NCBI GenBank assembly: GCA_024707265.1
Contig: JANQAB010000002.1
Location: forward strand, 826,188-890,187
Direction of reading: 5' to 3'
Length of the DNA: 64,000 nucleotides
Source of the DNA: Sporocytophaga sp.
GTDB lineage: Bacteria > Bacteroidota > Bacteroidia > Cytophagales > Cytophagaceae
The position numbers were made by a program, and so were the translations under genes. Below the pieces are notes generated by a model. The model saw nothing but the letters and a program-made list of their open reading frames with translations. It searched no databases and was not told the origin of the DNA. Position 1 is the first letter of the stretch; every line of letters starts with the position of its first letter. Positions 9,879-19,924 of this stretch are shown here, piece by piece.

Positions 9879-12800
9879 TTATGGAATAAGATTATTTTTA
9901 ATCACCTGTACCCAATCACCATGTTTTACAGCAGATATGGAATTGTCATACATAGCTTCAGCATAAATTGATGGCATATAAAATCTTCCTTCATATGCAG
10001 CGGTGAGCGGTATGGTAAGTTGTATCTTCTCCTTTTCATTAAGATTAAAGAAAGTATTGACTCTGTCATCTCGTATGTCCTGATAGGTATAGTTTCCATT
10101 GTCCTTATGTTCTGAGGCGTTAAGCCTTGTATTGTGAATTTCCCATCCGGAGGGGAATATTTGGGTTAATGCAATGTTTTCATACCTTCCTCTATTACCA
10201 ATATTTTCTACAGTGATTTTAGCAAAAAAATCTGTTCCTTGAGAAATTTTTAAGGGATCAATAGCTTTACCTTCCTGGTCTATGTAAGTTATATCCAATT
10301 GAAGATTTTTAGATATATCGGTTTTATCTCCTTCTTCCGGAATACCTTTGGAAATGTATCTGACACTTATTACTTCCTGACCAGTATTTTTAATACTCAC
10401 TGAAAATTGCTCTGTGACTTTAAATCTATTTTGCCATACAAGTGATTTAGAGTTAATGATTTTATTCCCTGCCTTATCTGCATACTGAAATTGCATAGAT
10501 TCATGTGCCCCATTTCTATCGGCATATTTTGATAGGGCGATTAGGCAATAAGCGGTTGTCTGAGTACTCATATATCTTTTACTGTCTAAGGAAGCAGATA
10601 TTTCTTTAGCCAGGGTGTCAGTTATGATTTTATCTTTAATAGTGCTAAATGCATGAAGAAGAATTGCTCGGTCCCTTTCCTGAGATCCGTAAGAATAGTA
10701 TTTACCCGCTAAGGTTTTATTTAAATTGATTGTTTTGGCCATCTCTTTCGCAAGTTCTTGCTGTCCTGATAAATAGTAAGCAGCAGTCAAATATGCGAGA
10801 GTAGTATAAGAGGAAAGCTTAAGAACCCTCATTCTGTTCATGGCGCCAAGTTCAGGAGATTTACACAATGCAAGCAAGTATAGTCTGTATGCCTGAGGAA
10901 GATCGTCTTCATAGTCATCAGACCAATTGTTGACTTTGTGTTTAATGTATTTAATCCATTTATCTTTGAAGTTAATAGGAAGTGTATAACCGGCGGCTTC
11001 TGCCTCAATCATAAAGTGTCCGGCATAAGCAGTACCCCATTCGTTCGTTTCATGCTGCCCTGGCCAATAAGACAGACTTCCATCTGATAGCTGGAATTTT
11101 TTTAATTTTGATATAGCCGCTATTATATTTTTTTCTACATCTTTTTTCTGATCTTTAGAAAGATCAATAAATCTGTTTAAATAGACCTGAGGGAAAGCTC
11201 CTGAAGCAGTTTGCTCAACACAACCATAAGGATATCGAATCAGGTAATCAAGCCTGGAACTCAGATTGAGAGGGGAGGAAGAATAAACTTCAATAACAGC
11301 TTCATTGGTGCCCTTTATGCCTAAAGGGGATATTGGAATTTTCCATGTTTCTCCAGCCTGAAGATTTTTTTCATAAACCTTTTCAATCATAGGATTGGGA
11401 CTTCTGACTTCTATCTCTGTTTCATAAATAGCAGATTCATTGCCGCTTTTTGCTATCACTTTTACTGTTGCAATGCCTGTTTCTTTATTCACTTTTACCG
11501 GGAAATAAACCATCTGTTCTCCTGGAACTGTAAAGGTTACAGCTGAAGATGCAGTCTTTGATAAAGTCAGTTTTTCGTTTATGTATACTTGAAGAGAAAC
11601 AACTTTAACTGTTGGTTCTGTTGCAAATACAGAAACAGGTAAGTTAATCTCTTCATTTGGACTTAATATTCTAGGAAGCGTTGACAATACCATTAATGGC
11701 TTGCTGATCTCAGTTATTTTTTCAGCATTTCCGTATGATCCTTCATAGCTGGCGATAACCATTGTCTTTACCGATCCAATGTAGTTTGGCAGCTTTACCT
11801 TATGGGTTTTTCTTTCTCCTTTATTGCAATGAAAAGGCCCCAGAAAGATAACAACGGGCTTGAATCTATTGGCTTTCGCTCCGTCAAGTGGACCATTATT
11901 TCCGTCTCCACCTATGGAAAGAATATTTTTAAATTGTATAAGATCTGCGGAAGCAACATTATCATACATGTCCCAGGTTCTTACATCAAGTGCCTGTCTT
12001 TGATTGAATTCGGTCCATATATCAGGAGTTTTATATCTGGTAAGATCTAACAGACCTTCATCAACAATAGCTACAGTATAGGTCATTGCTTTTTGATCTC
12101 TTTCATGAATATGAATAGAAACCTCTTGCTCTGGTTTTAATTTTTCGGGCATGGTAATAACAGGATGTAATCGGGTTGCCGGATTTTCAATCCTGATTGG
12201 TAATATGCCATACATCCTTATAGGCAGGTCATTTTTAGTCTGTGCATGGGGTTGAATCAAAGTAATATGAGCATAGACATTTGGCGCCATGGCACTGGTT
12301 GCAGGAAATTTAAACTGGGTCATTCCTTTTTGTGCTTTCACCCAATAAGTTTTCACAACCTTTGTTCCCGACTCCAGGCTAAGCAAAACATTTCCTGAAA
12401 AGGAGGTAGGAATGTTAAGAGTGATGTCATCTCCAACTTTATATAATTCCTTGTCTGCGCTAAAAGTAAGCATCTTTGTTCCTTCAGGATTGTCAGGAGA
12501 GGTTCTATCCATCCATCTCTGGGACTCTAAATAAATTATCTGTCCTGTGCTATGCCCACCCTCAACGGATGCTTTTATATAATAACGTCCCCAATCTGAA
12601 TCATTAATATTTAGTTTCCATATGGCTTTACCATCGGCAGTTACAACTGTGTCTGTCCTTACAGGCTCCGAAGACATTTTTCCATTATAACTGAAATCTT
12701 CATCATAAGAAGAGTCCCACCACCATCTCCAGGATGTTTTATATAACTGGATAATAACCTTCTTTCCTGAAACGGGATTTCCGGAGGCATCAAGGCTTAC

Positions 12801-15422
12801 CAGATTGACAGAATTATCTTTATGTGTAAAAAGGGAATTATTATAACGATCTCCTTTAGGAGTATTAATACCTACATAAGTTTGATAGGGGTAAAGAGGA
12901 ATTGTGAAATAATCAGAACTAAAGCTGCCACCAGGTTCAAAAACTTTAGTTTTAAAGTTCGCTTTAAGCACACCGGATGCGGCTTGTGTAGCAGAAATTT
13001 TTGCATGAATTTCCGCCTTGCCGCTTTCGTCTAATTTGCCCTTAAATATTTCCTTCTTTTCTGTATTAAATTTCCTGTTGGGATCAGTAAAAGTGTAAGC
13101 CTGATATTTTTTAAATTGAACAGGAGATTCTGTCAGTGTCATGGTAACATCAGCAGCCATATTCTTTGCTATGCCTCCATGAAGCCATCTGGCAGATAAA
13201 GTTCCTTTGATAGCACTGTCTTGAAAATGAAAAGCTTCCTTATTCCATTCTAGATGAATTTTTAATCTGTTCGGAATAATTGTTTCAATTTTGATGGTCT
13301 TCTCAAATGTTGAACCACCTACTATGACCTTTGCTGTATAATTTCCTGTTGCTGTTTCAGTGTCTGAAATTGTATGAAATGTATAAAGGTTATTGGTAGA
13401 AATTGTTTTTACAATTCTCTGAACCATATCCTGTTGAGGATTATACAACTCTAGTATCACAGGGTGCTTGGGAGGAAGCGCTTTACGGAGGTCTTCAAGG
13501 ACAAAGTTAAGAAAGATGGAATCCCCAGGTCTCCAGACATCTCTTTCTCCATAGATAAATCCTTTTATACCTTTATTATACTCTTTGCCGCTGATATCAA
13601 ATCTGCTTAACGAAAGAGAAGAGCCGTTGTCAACTTTAAGATAACCTCTTTGTACCCCATGTTTAGCGATAAGGAGAAAAGGTTTTTTATGAGGATAAAG
13701 GTGCGCAAATCCGTTTTCTGTTTTTCCTGATGCAATCAGTTGCTGCTGATAATCGTATAGTTCAACCTGTGTTCCTGATAGAGGAACTGTAGAAAGTATG
13801 TCAGAGACAGCTATAAGCATAGAACCATCTGGCCCTTTCTTAGCAACTAAACCCAGATTACTTGCTAACACATTTCTGACAATGGCTCTTTCAAAATTAT
13901 AATATGTCCTTTTGCAAGGATCATCTCTGTCTTCATAATGTTCATTGTATTGGTGATAAAGATCCCAATAATCATTTTCATAGTTATATTCATATCCCGG
14001 ATCACTCCATGTTTCTGACATTCTTAACATATCAGGTGCATCTTCAGTGGTATCTGAACAAGTATATAACGAGTATGATTTGCGGAAACCTAATGCAACC
14101 TGGTATATAGCACCCGGCTCTGTTTTTATTAATTTACTAAGATCAATAGTATGTTTGTTCCAGTTTTTTAAATCAAATCTGTTATTCTTATTCAGGCTGA
14201 TTTTTTTAGAAGCCAATAAGGTTCCGACTCTTTTCAGTTCTCCTGATTCATCCAGATTATTGATCTGCAGAAATTGTGGTATATTCTTTTCAGTAATTTT
14301 GATAATCCTGATATCAACAGCAGAAAGGTTGACAGCCTCAAAGGTAAAAGGCAGTATATCAGATTGAGGCAGGATGGTGCCATGCCCTATTGCTTTAAGT
14401 TGAGGATAGATTTCTTCGAAAGTCAATAAGGTTTTCGTTTTTTTAGAAGTCACTTTTCCCTTCGTATTCTCAATACCGGCTTCGGATATTACTTCTATGT
14501 TGCCAGTAATCCTTTTCTTGGGATAGAGATAAACTTTATTATTTTCAATCCGGATTCTTGTGTCTGCGTTATGAATACGGACTAATCCGTTGAGATCCTG
14601 CTGTTCGTTTAGCGGGTCTGTAAATTCCAGCATAATGTATTGTTCCGGGTAACTCGATATTTGTGTATTGATATGAGAAAAATTATCCAAAGGAGGAAGA
14701 TGAATCACTTGTCTTCCACTCAAAGAGGTGTCACCATCATTGTCCTCCCAGGAGATAATGACATCAGAGGTTTTATCCTTTCTTAAGAGACTGTCGATAT
14801 AAAAATGAAAATCAGTTCCATCTGTTTGGTAATTCCATTTAATCTTTAATGAATTACCATTCTGGAAAGCCTGAAAGGAATTGTTTATTCTATAGAAATT
14901 TTCATAATCTGAAGTTTTTATAGTTCCGTCTACCCTTTGCCAATGGGGATTATCAGGATCGATAGGTTTTGGATTGGATATATTTACCTGCATTCCGCGT
15001 TTTCTCGTCTTGAACTTAAAGCGAAACTGTCCAAGAGAATCAGGGATCTTGGATATGATTTTTTGAAGATTTATAGAAGCTTCATAAATTTTGTCATTGT
15101 CAAAGCCATATTCCGGAGTAAATTGAATTGTTCTTGTATCAATCCATTGGCAATGTCCATAGACCTCAGGACTTATAGTAATAAGAGTGTTTCTGTAGTG
15201 CGATTGAAGGTCGGCAAGCTTAACCATTTCATCTACAAACCTTATAGTGACAGGAGTTTTTTTTGAGATTTCACCTCCTGTATAAGCGGAAATAAATTTG
15301 CTGTACGAATTGGGTGGAGGTAAATAGTTTGTTTTTCTGGTTGGTAGGTAAGCAAATAATGTTAATAAAAGTAAAGTAACAGAAGTGATAACACCTGGGT
15401 GTTTCAGCAAAATTAGTTTCAT
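9879..15422 (-). CDS. yfhM: Bacterial alpha-2-macroglobulin with thioester motif
   Basis: The 1847-residue protein has an N-terminal membrane segment (about 12-28), a series of macroglobulin beta domains, and the thioester motif GCVEQ (Cys near residue 1401). An alpha/alpha toroid follows (DGSLSYWPG, then EWGTAYAGHFMIEAEAAGY), then a C-terminal receptor-binding-like region. Bacterial alpha-2-macroglobulins of this class trap proteases covalently in the periplasm and are usually encoded next to PbpC, as here. The intact CVEQ suggests a working thioester. Unlike the E. coli lipoprotein, no lipobox is seen; the N-terminus looks like an uncleaved anchor. The start is at the ATG whose upstream leader holds a strong hairpin. 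The gene symbol is used by analogy. Confidence 0.93.
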   Translation of the reverse strand: MKLILLKHPGVITSVTLLLLTLFAYLPTRKTNYLPPPNSYSKFISAYTGGEISKKTPVTIRFVDEMVKLADLQSHYRNTLITISPEVYGHCQWIDTRTIQFTPEYGFDNDKIYEASINLQKIISKIPDSLGQFRFKFKTRKRGMQVNISNPKPIDPDNPHWQRVDGTIKTSDYENFYRINNSFQAFQNGNSLKIKWNYQTDGTDFHFYIDSLLRKDKTSDVIISWEDNDGDTSLSGRQVIHLPPLDNFSHINTQISSYPEQYIMLEFTDPLNEQQDLNGLVRIHNADTRIRIENNKVYLYPKKRITGNIEVISEAGIENTKGKVTSKKTKTLLTFEEIYPQLKAIGHGTILPQSDILPFTFEAVNLSAVDIRIIKITEKNIPQFLQINNLDESGELKRVGTLLASKKISLNKNNRFDLKNWNKHTIDLSKLIKTEPGAIYQVALGFRKSYSLYTCSDTTEDAPDMLRMSETWSDPGYEYNYENDYWDLYHQYNEHYEDRDDPCKRTYYNFERAIVRNVLASNLGLVAKKGPDGSMLIAVSDILSTVPLSGTQVELYDYQQQLIASGKTENGFAHLYPHKKPFLLIAKHGVQRGYLKVDNGSSLSLSRFDISGKEYNKGIKGFIYGERDVWRPGDSIFLNFVLEDLRKALPPKHPVILELYNPQQDMVQRIVKTISTNNLYTFHTISDTETATGNYTAKVIVGGSTFEKTIKIETIIPNRLKIHLEWNKEAFHFQDSAIKGTLSARWLHGGIAKNMAADVTMTLTESPVQFKKYQAYTFTDPNRKFNTEKKEIFKGKLDESGKAEIHAKISATQAASGVLKANFKTKVFEPGGSFSSDYFTIPLYPYQTYVGINTPKGDRYNNSLFTHKDNSVNLVSLDASGNPVSGKKVIIQLYKTSWRWWWDSSYDEDFSYNGKMSSEPVRTDTVVTADGKAIWKLNINDSDWGRYYIKASVEGGHSTGQIIYLESQRWMDRTSPDNPEGTKMLTFSADKELYKVGDDITLNIPTSFSGNVLLSLESGTKVVKTYWVKAQKGMTQFKFPATSAMAPNVYAHITLIQPHAQTKNDLPIRMYGILPIRIENPATRLHPVITMPEKLKPEQEVSIHIHERDQKAMTYTVAIVDEGLLDLTRYKTPDIWTEFNQRQALDVRTWDMYDNVASADLIQFKNILSIGGDGNNGPLDGAKANRFKPVVIFLGPFHCNKGERKTHKVKLPNYIGSVKTMVIASYEGSYGNAEKITEISKPLMVLSTLPRILSPNEEINLPVSVFATEPTVKVVSLQVYINEKLTLSKTASSAVTFTVPGEQMVYFPVKVNKETGIATVKVIAKSGNESAIYETEIEVRSPNPMIEKVYEKNLQAGETWKIPISPLGIKGTNEAVIEVYSSSPLNLSSRLDYLIRYPYGCVEQTASGAFPQVYLNRFIDLSKDQKKDVEKNIIAAISKLKKFQLSDGSLSYWPGQHETNEWGTAYAGHFMIEAEAAGYTLPINFKDKWIKYIKHKVNNWSDDYEDDLPQAYRLYLLALCKSPELGAMNRMRVLKLSSYTTLAYLTAAYYLSGQQELAKEMAKTINLNKTLAGKYYSYGSQERDRAILLHAFSTIKDKIITDTLAKEISASLDSKRYMSTQTTAYCLIALSKYADRNGAHESMQFQYADKAGNKIINSKSLVWQNRFKVTEQFSVSIKNTGQEVISVRYISKGIPEEGDKTDISKNLQLDITYIDQEGKAIDPLKISQGTDFFAKITVENIGNRGRYENIALTQIFPSGWEIHNTRLNASEHKDNGNYTYQDIRDDRVNTFFNLNEKEKIQLTIPLTAAYEGRFYMPSIYAEAMYDNSISAVKHGDWVQVIKNNLIP

Positions 15423-15431
15423 ACAAAATCG

Positions 15432-15480
15432 GGAGTTTTAAAAGACACTGAAAAAGTACCTTTTTAAAACTCCTTTTTTT
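15432..15480. promoter_or_regulatory. Strong hairpin in the leader of the alpha-2-macroglobulin gene
   Basis: A 12-bp perfect stem, GGAGTTTTAAAA (15432-15443) with TTTTAAAACTCC (15462-15473), is followed by T7 on the + strand. On the minus strand it lies just upstream of the alpha-2-macroglobulin ATG, its near arm ending about 9 nt from the start codon. On the + strand it has the form of an intrinsic terminator, but no + strand gene precedes it. It could stop antisense transcription or control translation of the minus-strand gene. Confidence 0.5.
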
Positions 15481-15578
15481 ATGAAAAAATAGTAAGTGTA
15501 GTGAGTGATTGATTAAGTGTATGAAAAGTCAGATTAATTAAAGTTTAATCCAAACAACTGGATCAAATAACATTTTCT

Positions 15579-16707
15579 CTATTGCCAGTTTATAAGAGGC
15601 AGACTCCTTTTCCCATTAATGTTCCATAAGCCAATCTGAACTCCTTTATAATGCTTACACTTATTTACCAATGCAATTTGAAGTCCTTTCCCGACAGTGG
15701 CTCGGTTTCGGAAAGCCGCAATACATATGCCTTTCATGCCATATGAAAAATTACTTATTCCTGAAATGGAAAGGCCATTGAGTTCATTGACCATTGTATT
15801 TACTCCTCCTATGTTTACTCCGTTAATTTTTGCCTCTAGCACAGAACCCAGGACGCTAAGATTTACCCCATAGACAGATGTCTCCCAATTAATTGCAATC
15901 CTATTGTTATAATATTCAAGGCTATCTTCATGAGGAAATTTCTCTAAAAATGAGGTAAGCCAAGTCATTGCAACAGGATTTATTTCTATAGCTAGTCCTT
16001 TAACTATCAAACAATCTTTTTCTCTAAAACCAATATTTTTAATGTTATCCGTTACCATGCCAAAAGCTACCCCTGAGATTTCATCCACTTCACATGGTGT
16101 ATACCAGATACCTTTTTTTCTTTTATATATTTGATCTTCCTCATTATGAATTGGTTTAAAGGTGATACGCCCCCAGTAATAATAGGTTATTCCATTCTCT
16201 TCATACAGGTAATCAATACCTTGTGAAGTCTGGTAAGGGACAACTTCGTAAATTTTAGGATCGTTCCTATACACTTTTATAAACTGACTTTCGATTCGGC
16301 AATTTGAAGAGTCTTTTTTGGAACAAGAACTCGTAATTATCAAAATGTATCTTGTTATAAATTTCGAGTGACCGGTCAGAAATATGATCCATGGCGTCAA
16401 GCTCAGAGGTGTGTATCTTAATTGTATCAAATGGAAAAGAATTCTTTTGGGCAAAATTAGGATTGATTGCATTTGTAAACTTTAGGGTATCAGGCTGTAT
16501 CTCAATTAATCTACCCAAAATAGTTTCCCTGTTTTTAAATTTTATTTTGTATAGGCAATTGGCATACAGGTAATATTCTTTTTCACCAAAAATAGTAGAG
16601 ATATTAAATTTTTCCTTTCGGGTTAATTTTAATGACCAGCATTGATCGGCTTGAAGAGAATAACAAAGCGTAAAGGAAAGTATACAAATCAGAAAGCAGG
16701 TTTTCAT
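15579..16707 (-). pseudogene. LA_2272-type surface-repeat protein with signal peptide, frameshifted
   Basis: The 5' part encodes a signal peptide (MKTCFLICILSFTLCYSLQA) and about 125 more residues. The 3' part encodes a glycine/asparagine-rich repeat region (GVNLSVLGSVLEAKINGVN, LNGLSISGISN, KGVQIGLWNINGK) typical of LA_2272-type surface repeat proteins. The frames meet at a T6 run at 16314-16319; removing one base gives the smooth join FLFQKDSSNCRIESQ. The corrected product is about 375 residues and probably exported or outer-membrane associated. Function is unknown in the family. The start at 16707 is preferred over an in-frame ATG nine codons upstream because it begins the signal peptide. 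The family name is from memory of the repeat pattern. Confidence 0.7.
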
Positions 16708-16836
16708 AGAATTTATCTTCTTGATATATAGCAAAATTAGCCTTATACATTTGACAAGAAATCCCTTTATGAGCTTTTAGGGACTATATTTTTTATACTA
16801 TTTTTATTGAAAATGTTTATATAATAGGTTATTGGA

Positions 16837-16844
16837 TACTTTTG
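16837..16844 (+). promoter_or_regulatory. Possible -7 box (TAnnTTTG) before the TPR gene
   Basis: TACTTTTG matches the Bacteroidota -7 consensus TAnnTTTG and lies 16 bp upstream of the ATG at 16861. A TTG lies at 16807-16809, but the spacing of 27 bp is longer than the usual 19-21, so the call is weak. Confidence 0.3.
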
Positions 16845-16860
16845 TGCGTACCTGAATAAT

Positions 16861-18373
16861 ATGGATCAAATCGTTGAGATTATTGAAACTTTTTCCCCTG
16901 ATGACAAAAAGGATTTTTCTGCTTTTCTTAAAAGACATAAAAATATAAAGGACAGGAAAGATCTGGAGTTATTTGATATGCTTTCCAAAAAGGGAAAAAT
17001 CAAAAGGGATGACTTGCTTTTAAAATTGTATCCTGAAGACAAAAATCTTGAAGCGTATCATGCCACAAGAAAAAGGCTTTTACGTCAATTGATGGAGTAC
17101 ATTCAGCTTAAGAAAAAAGAAAGGGGAAACAGTATCCGAAGGATATATTCTGAATCTGATTTCGACGGCTGAATATCTTCTGGATCATGAGAAGCTGGAA
17201 GCCGCATGGAACATGCTGAGACAAGCAGAGGAGCTGGCAAAGAAGGCAGAAAACTATGGCATCCTGAGCACTATATACAGTATCGAAATAGAAAACTCCC
17301 AACGCGAATTTGCCCCTGATCTTAAAGTCTTATTGGAGCAGAAGAGAAAGTATCAACAACTCGCCATAGAAGATGATAATGCAAATATCGCCAATCAACT
17401 TATCCGATATGAACTTAAAAAGTCATTGAGTACTGGAAGGGAGATTGATATCGCTGCTATTATTAAAGAGGTTTTGAAGCAATATGGTCTGGAGGACATT
17501 GTAATGCACAGGCCAAGGCTTATGTATAATATTGTATCGATTACCCGTAGCGCAGTACTGGCAGGGAAACAGTTTTATTCATTTGAACCATATCTTACTG
17601 CAAAATATAAGGAGATTGAAAAAGGAACAGGTTTTAATAAATACAATCATTTTTACAAAGTAAACTTCCTTTACATGATAGCCCATGTCCTGTATAGAAA
17701 TAAAAAGTTTGAAGAGGCAGAAAGATATTTAAGTCTTTTACAAGAGGGTTTGGAAGAATATAACAGAAGCCACTACTCTTTACTCTATCCTAAGTATGTG
17801 TTGTTAATAGCAGCTGTTTACAATTATTCGGGAAGAAGTCAACTTGCTATTGATTTGTTGGAAAAGCTTGTGAATAGTAGATTATTAAAACTGAATACAG
17901 CTCAATTACTAAATGCTTATTTAAACCTGAGTACTTATTATTTTCAACAGGAAGCTTACCAGAAATCTATTCGCATATTCCAAAATGTGCAGCATAGCGA
18001 TCACTGGCTTATGAAATTAATGGGGTTTGAATGGGTATTTAAGAAGAATATTATTGAATGCATTAATCAGTTTGAGCTTGGGAATTCTGATATCGTTGAA
18101 CAGCGCTTGAAAAGCATTGATAAAAACTTTAAGGAGTATTTTAACAGAGATTTATATAAAAGGGTAGGAGTATTTTTAAGTCTTGTAAGAAAATTAAATG
18201 ATAAGCCAGATATTGCTCCAACTAAAGAGTTTCAGAATCTCGTTGAAAATTCTTTTGAATTTATAGATATCAGTCAGGAAGATATTCAGGCTATAACCTT
18301 TTATGGATGGTTAAAAGCTAAAATGCAGAGGAGAAAGTATTATGAGGTGTTGCTTGAATTGGTTAAAAGCTGA
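16861..18373 (+). pseudogene. TPR-like cytoplasmic protein, frameshifted
   Basis: Residues 1-104 (16861-17172) begin MDQIVEIIETFSPDDKKDF and run to RQLMEYIQLKKKERG. The second reading, open well before its first ATG at 17213, continues as TVSEGYILNLISTAEYLLD and through helical repeats rich in TPR-like pairs to 18373. The switch lies between the A6 at 17113-17118 and the G4 at 17123-17126; removing one base there joins them. The corrected protein is about 503 residues, all-helical, with no signal peptide or membrane helix. It resembles a Bacteroidota-wide TPR family of unknown function. The stop codon lies inside the first unit of a 42-bp heptad array. Confidence 0.75.
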
Positions 18374-18407
18374 AAGCTTAAAGCGGAAAGCTAAAAGTTA
18401 AAAGTAT
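18366..18407 (+). repeat. Heptad array 1: six 7-bp units
   Basis: The units are AAAGCTG, AAAGCTT, AAAGCGG, AAAGCTA, AAAGTTA and AAAGTAT, in perfect 7-bp phase (42 bp). The stop codon of the TPR-like gene (18371-18373) is inside the first unit. Confidence 0.9.
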
Positions 18408-18693
18408 ATTAGCGTTAAGCACATGGGGCTGCTTAAGATTTTTTGGTTTAATAATTTAAGCGCCGTTACTTTGTCCTGAGCTTGTGAAAGATCTGGTAGA
18501 TACAAAAATAATTTTACAGTTTATTTATCAAAGCTGGTTCAAGCGCCCACTTGGGCCATGCTGGTTCAAGCGTCCTCGCTTGGACCTATTATAACTCAAG
18601 CGTCCCGCTTGAGCTGAACATGAAAGAGATTGTCGAGCACCAAAACTAAAATCCCACTCGTTAGGAGAGGGATTTTAGGGTGAGGTTCTTTTT
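18374..18693. other. Intergenic region, 320 bp, repeat-rich
   Basis: This convergent intergenic space holds most of heptad array 1 at its left end and a cluster of three short hairpins in its middle (18536-18613). No ORF or RNA gene is seen. Confidence 0.7.
18536..18613. repeat. Cluster of three related TCAAGCG hairpins
   Basis: Three near-copies of one motif sit in 78 bp: an imperfect one at 18536-18557 (GGTTCAAGCGCCCACTTGGG), one at 18563-18586 with arms GGTTCAAGCG and CGCTTGGACC (one mismatch), and a perfect 8-bp one at 18595-18613 (CTCAAGCG, TCC, CGCTTGAG). They resemble REP-type intergenic hairpins. Confidence 0.75.
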
Positions 18694-19717
18694 CTATTTC
18701 AAAAACCTCTTCAACTCTGCGGCAGCGTGCAATACAAGAGATCTTGTTTCCGGTATCTCTGCAAGACCGTTTAGCATTCCAAAGTCATGAATTACACCAT
18801 TGTATCGGATGGTCGTAACTTTTACTCCGGCTTCATCAAGCTTACGGCCGTAGGCTTCTCCTTCATCTCTGAGTATATCGTTTTCTGCAACCTGAATCAA
18901 TGCGGGTGGTAGTCCCTTTAATTGATCTTTAGTTGCCTGTAACGGAGATGCATAAATCTCTTTACGTTGTTTTGGATCCTTCGTATACAGATCATACATC
19001 CACATCATCAGTGACTTGGTCAGGAAGCGTTGTTCTCCGAATTGCTTATAGGAGTCTGTTTCAAAGTTTGAATCAACTATAGGCCACATAAGTACCTGTA
19101 GTTTAATATGTGGCCCCCTTTTTTTCTTTAGCCATCAATGCTGTCACGGTACTCATATTACCGCCGACGCTATTACCTACAATAGCCATATTGGTTCCAT
19201 CAACGTTGATCTCATCGCCATGCTCCGCTACCCATTTGGTTGCAGCATAAATCTCATTGATTGCCCGTGGATACTGAGCATCAGGTGTGCGGGTATAATT
19301 TACGAATACTGCCGCAAAACCAGATAGTACTACGAGGTCCCTTACCAGACGTTGGTGTGTTGGAAAATCTCCAAGTATCCAGCCACCTCCGTGAATGAAC
19401 ATGAAAACCGGCAGCTTCCCTTTCACTCCTTCAGGACGAACTATATTCAAGTTAATAGTATAGCCATCTGCATTGATAGTTTTTTCCGAAACTTCTATGC
19501 CAGAAACGTCTACTTTAACAGACTTCTGAGCTTTTACCAATACATTCTTCGCATCTTCATATGAAAGACTTTCCACAGGAGGACCTCCTGAATTCAATAC
19601 CTTTAAGAAATTTTTTACTTCTTTTGTCAGACGCGGATCTACTGCATAGTCCACTTTTTTCTTTTTCCAAAATTGTTGTACCCATTCCCTCTTTGTTAAA
19701 TTCAACTTCACTACCAT
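18694..19717 (-). pseudogene. Alpha/beta hydrolase (HSL/GDXG esterase family), frameshifted
   Basis: The N-terminal part (19717-19103) carries the oxyanion motif HGGGW and the nucleophile elbow GNSVGG; the family norm is GDSAGG. The C-terminal part (19089-18694) carries the acid (DILRDEGEAY) and the catalytic His (GVIHDFGML). The frames meet at the C5/T7 run at 19114-19125. Removing one base gives KEKKGPHIKLQVLMWPIVD, the expected family continuation. All three catalytic residues are therefore present in the corrected protein of about 341 residues. The family hydrolyses short-chain carboxylic esters; the substrate is unknown. No signal peptide is seen. Confidence 0.85.
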
Positions 19718-19924
19718 TCCTTACCATTCAGGTAAAGCATATTCATTATTTAAACTATGCCTTAATTTTAAATGTTCTGACTTGATTTTTGCCTGTCATA
19801 ATGGTCAGTGCTTCATTTGTTTACCTGAGCATTTTTTTATGGAAATCAAAACGGGACTTAATTATGTTATCGTTTTTCTTAATGCAGTTTATTTCCTTTA
19901 TTTTGCAAGAGATTATAATGAAAT

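Noticed and set aside
18366..18407. Heptad array as coding repeat
   Set aside because: Seven is not a multiple of three and stop codons occur in the array in frame with the upstream gene.
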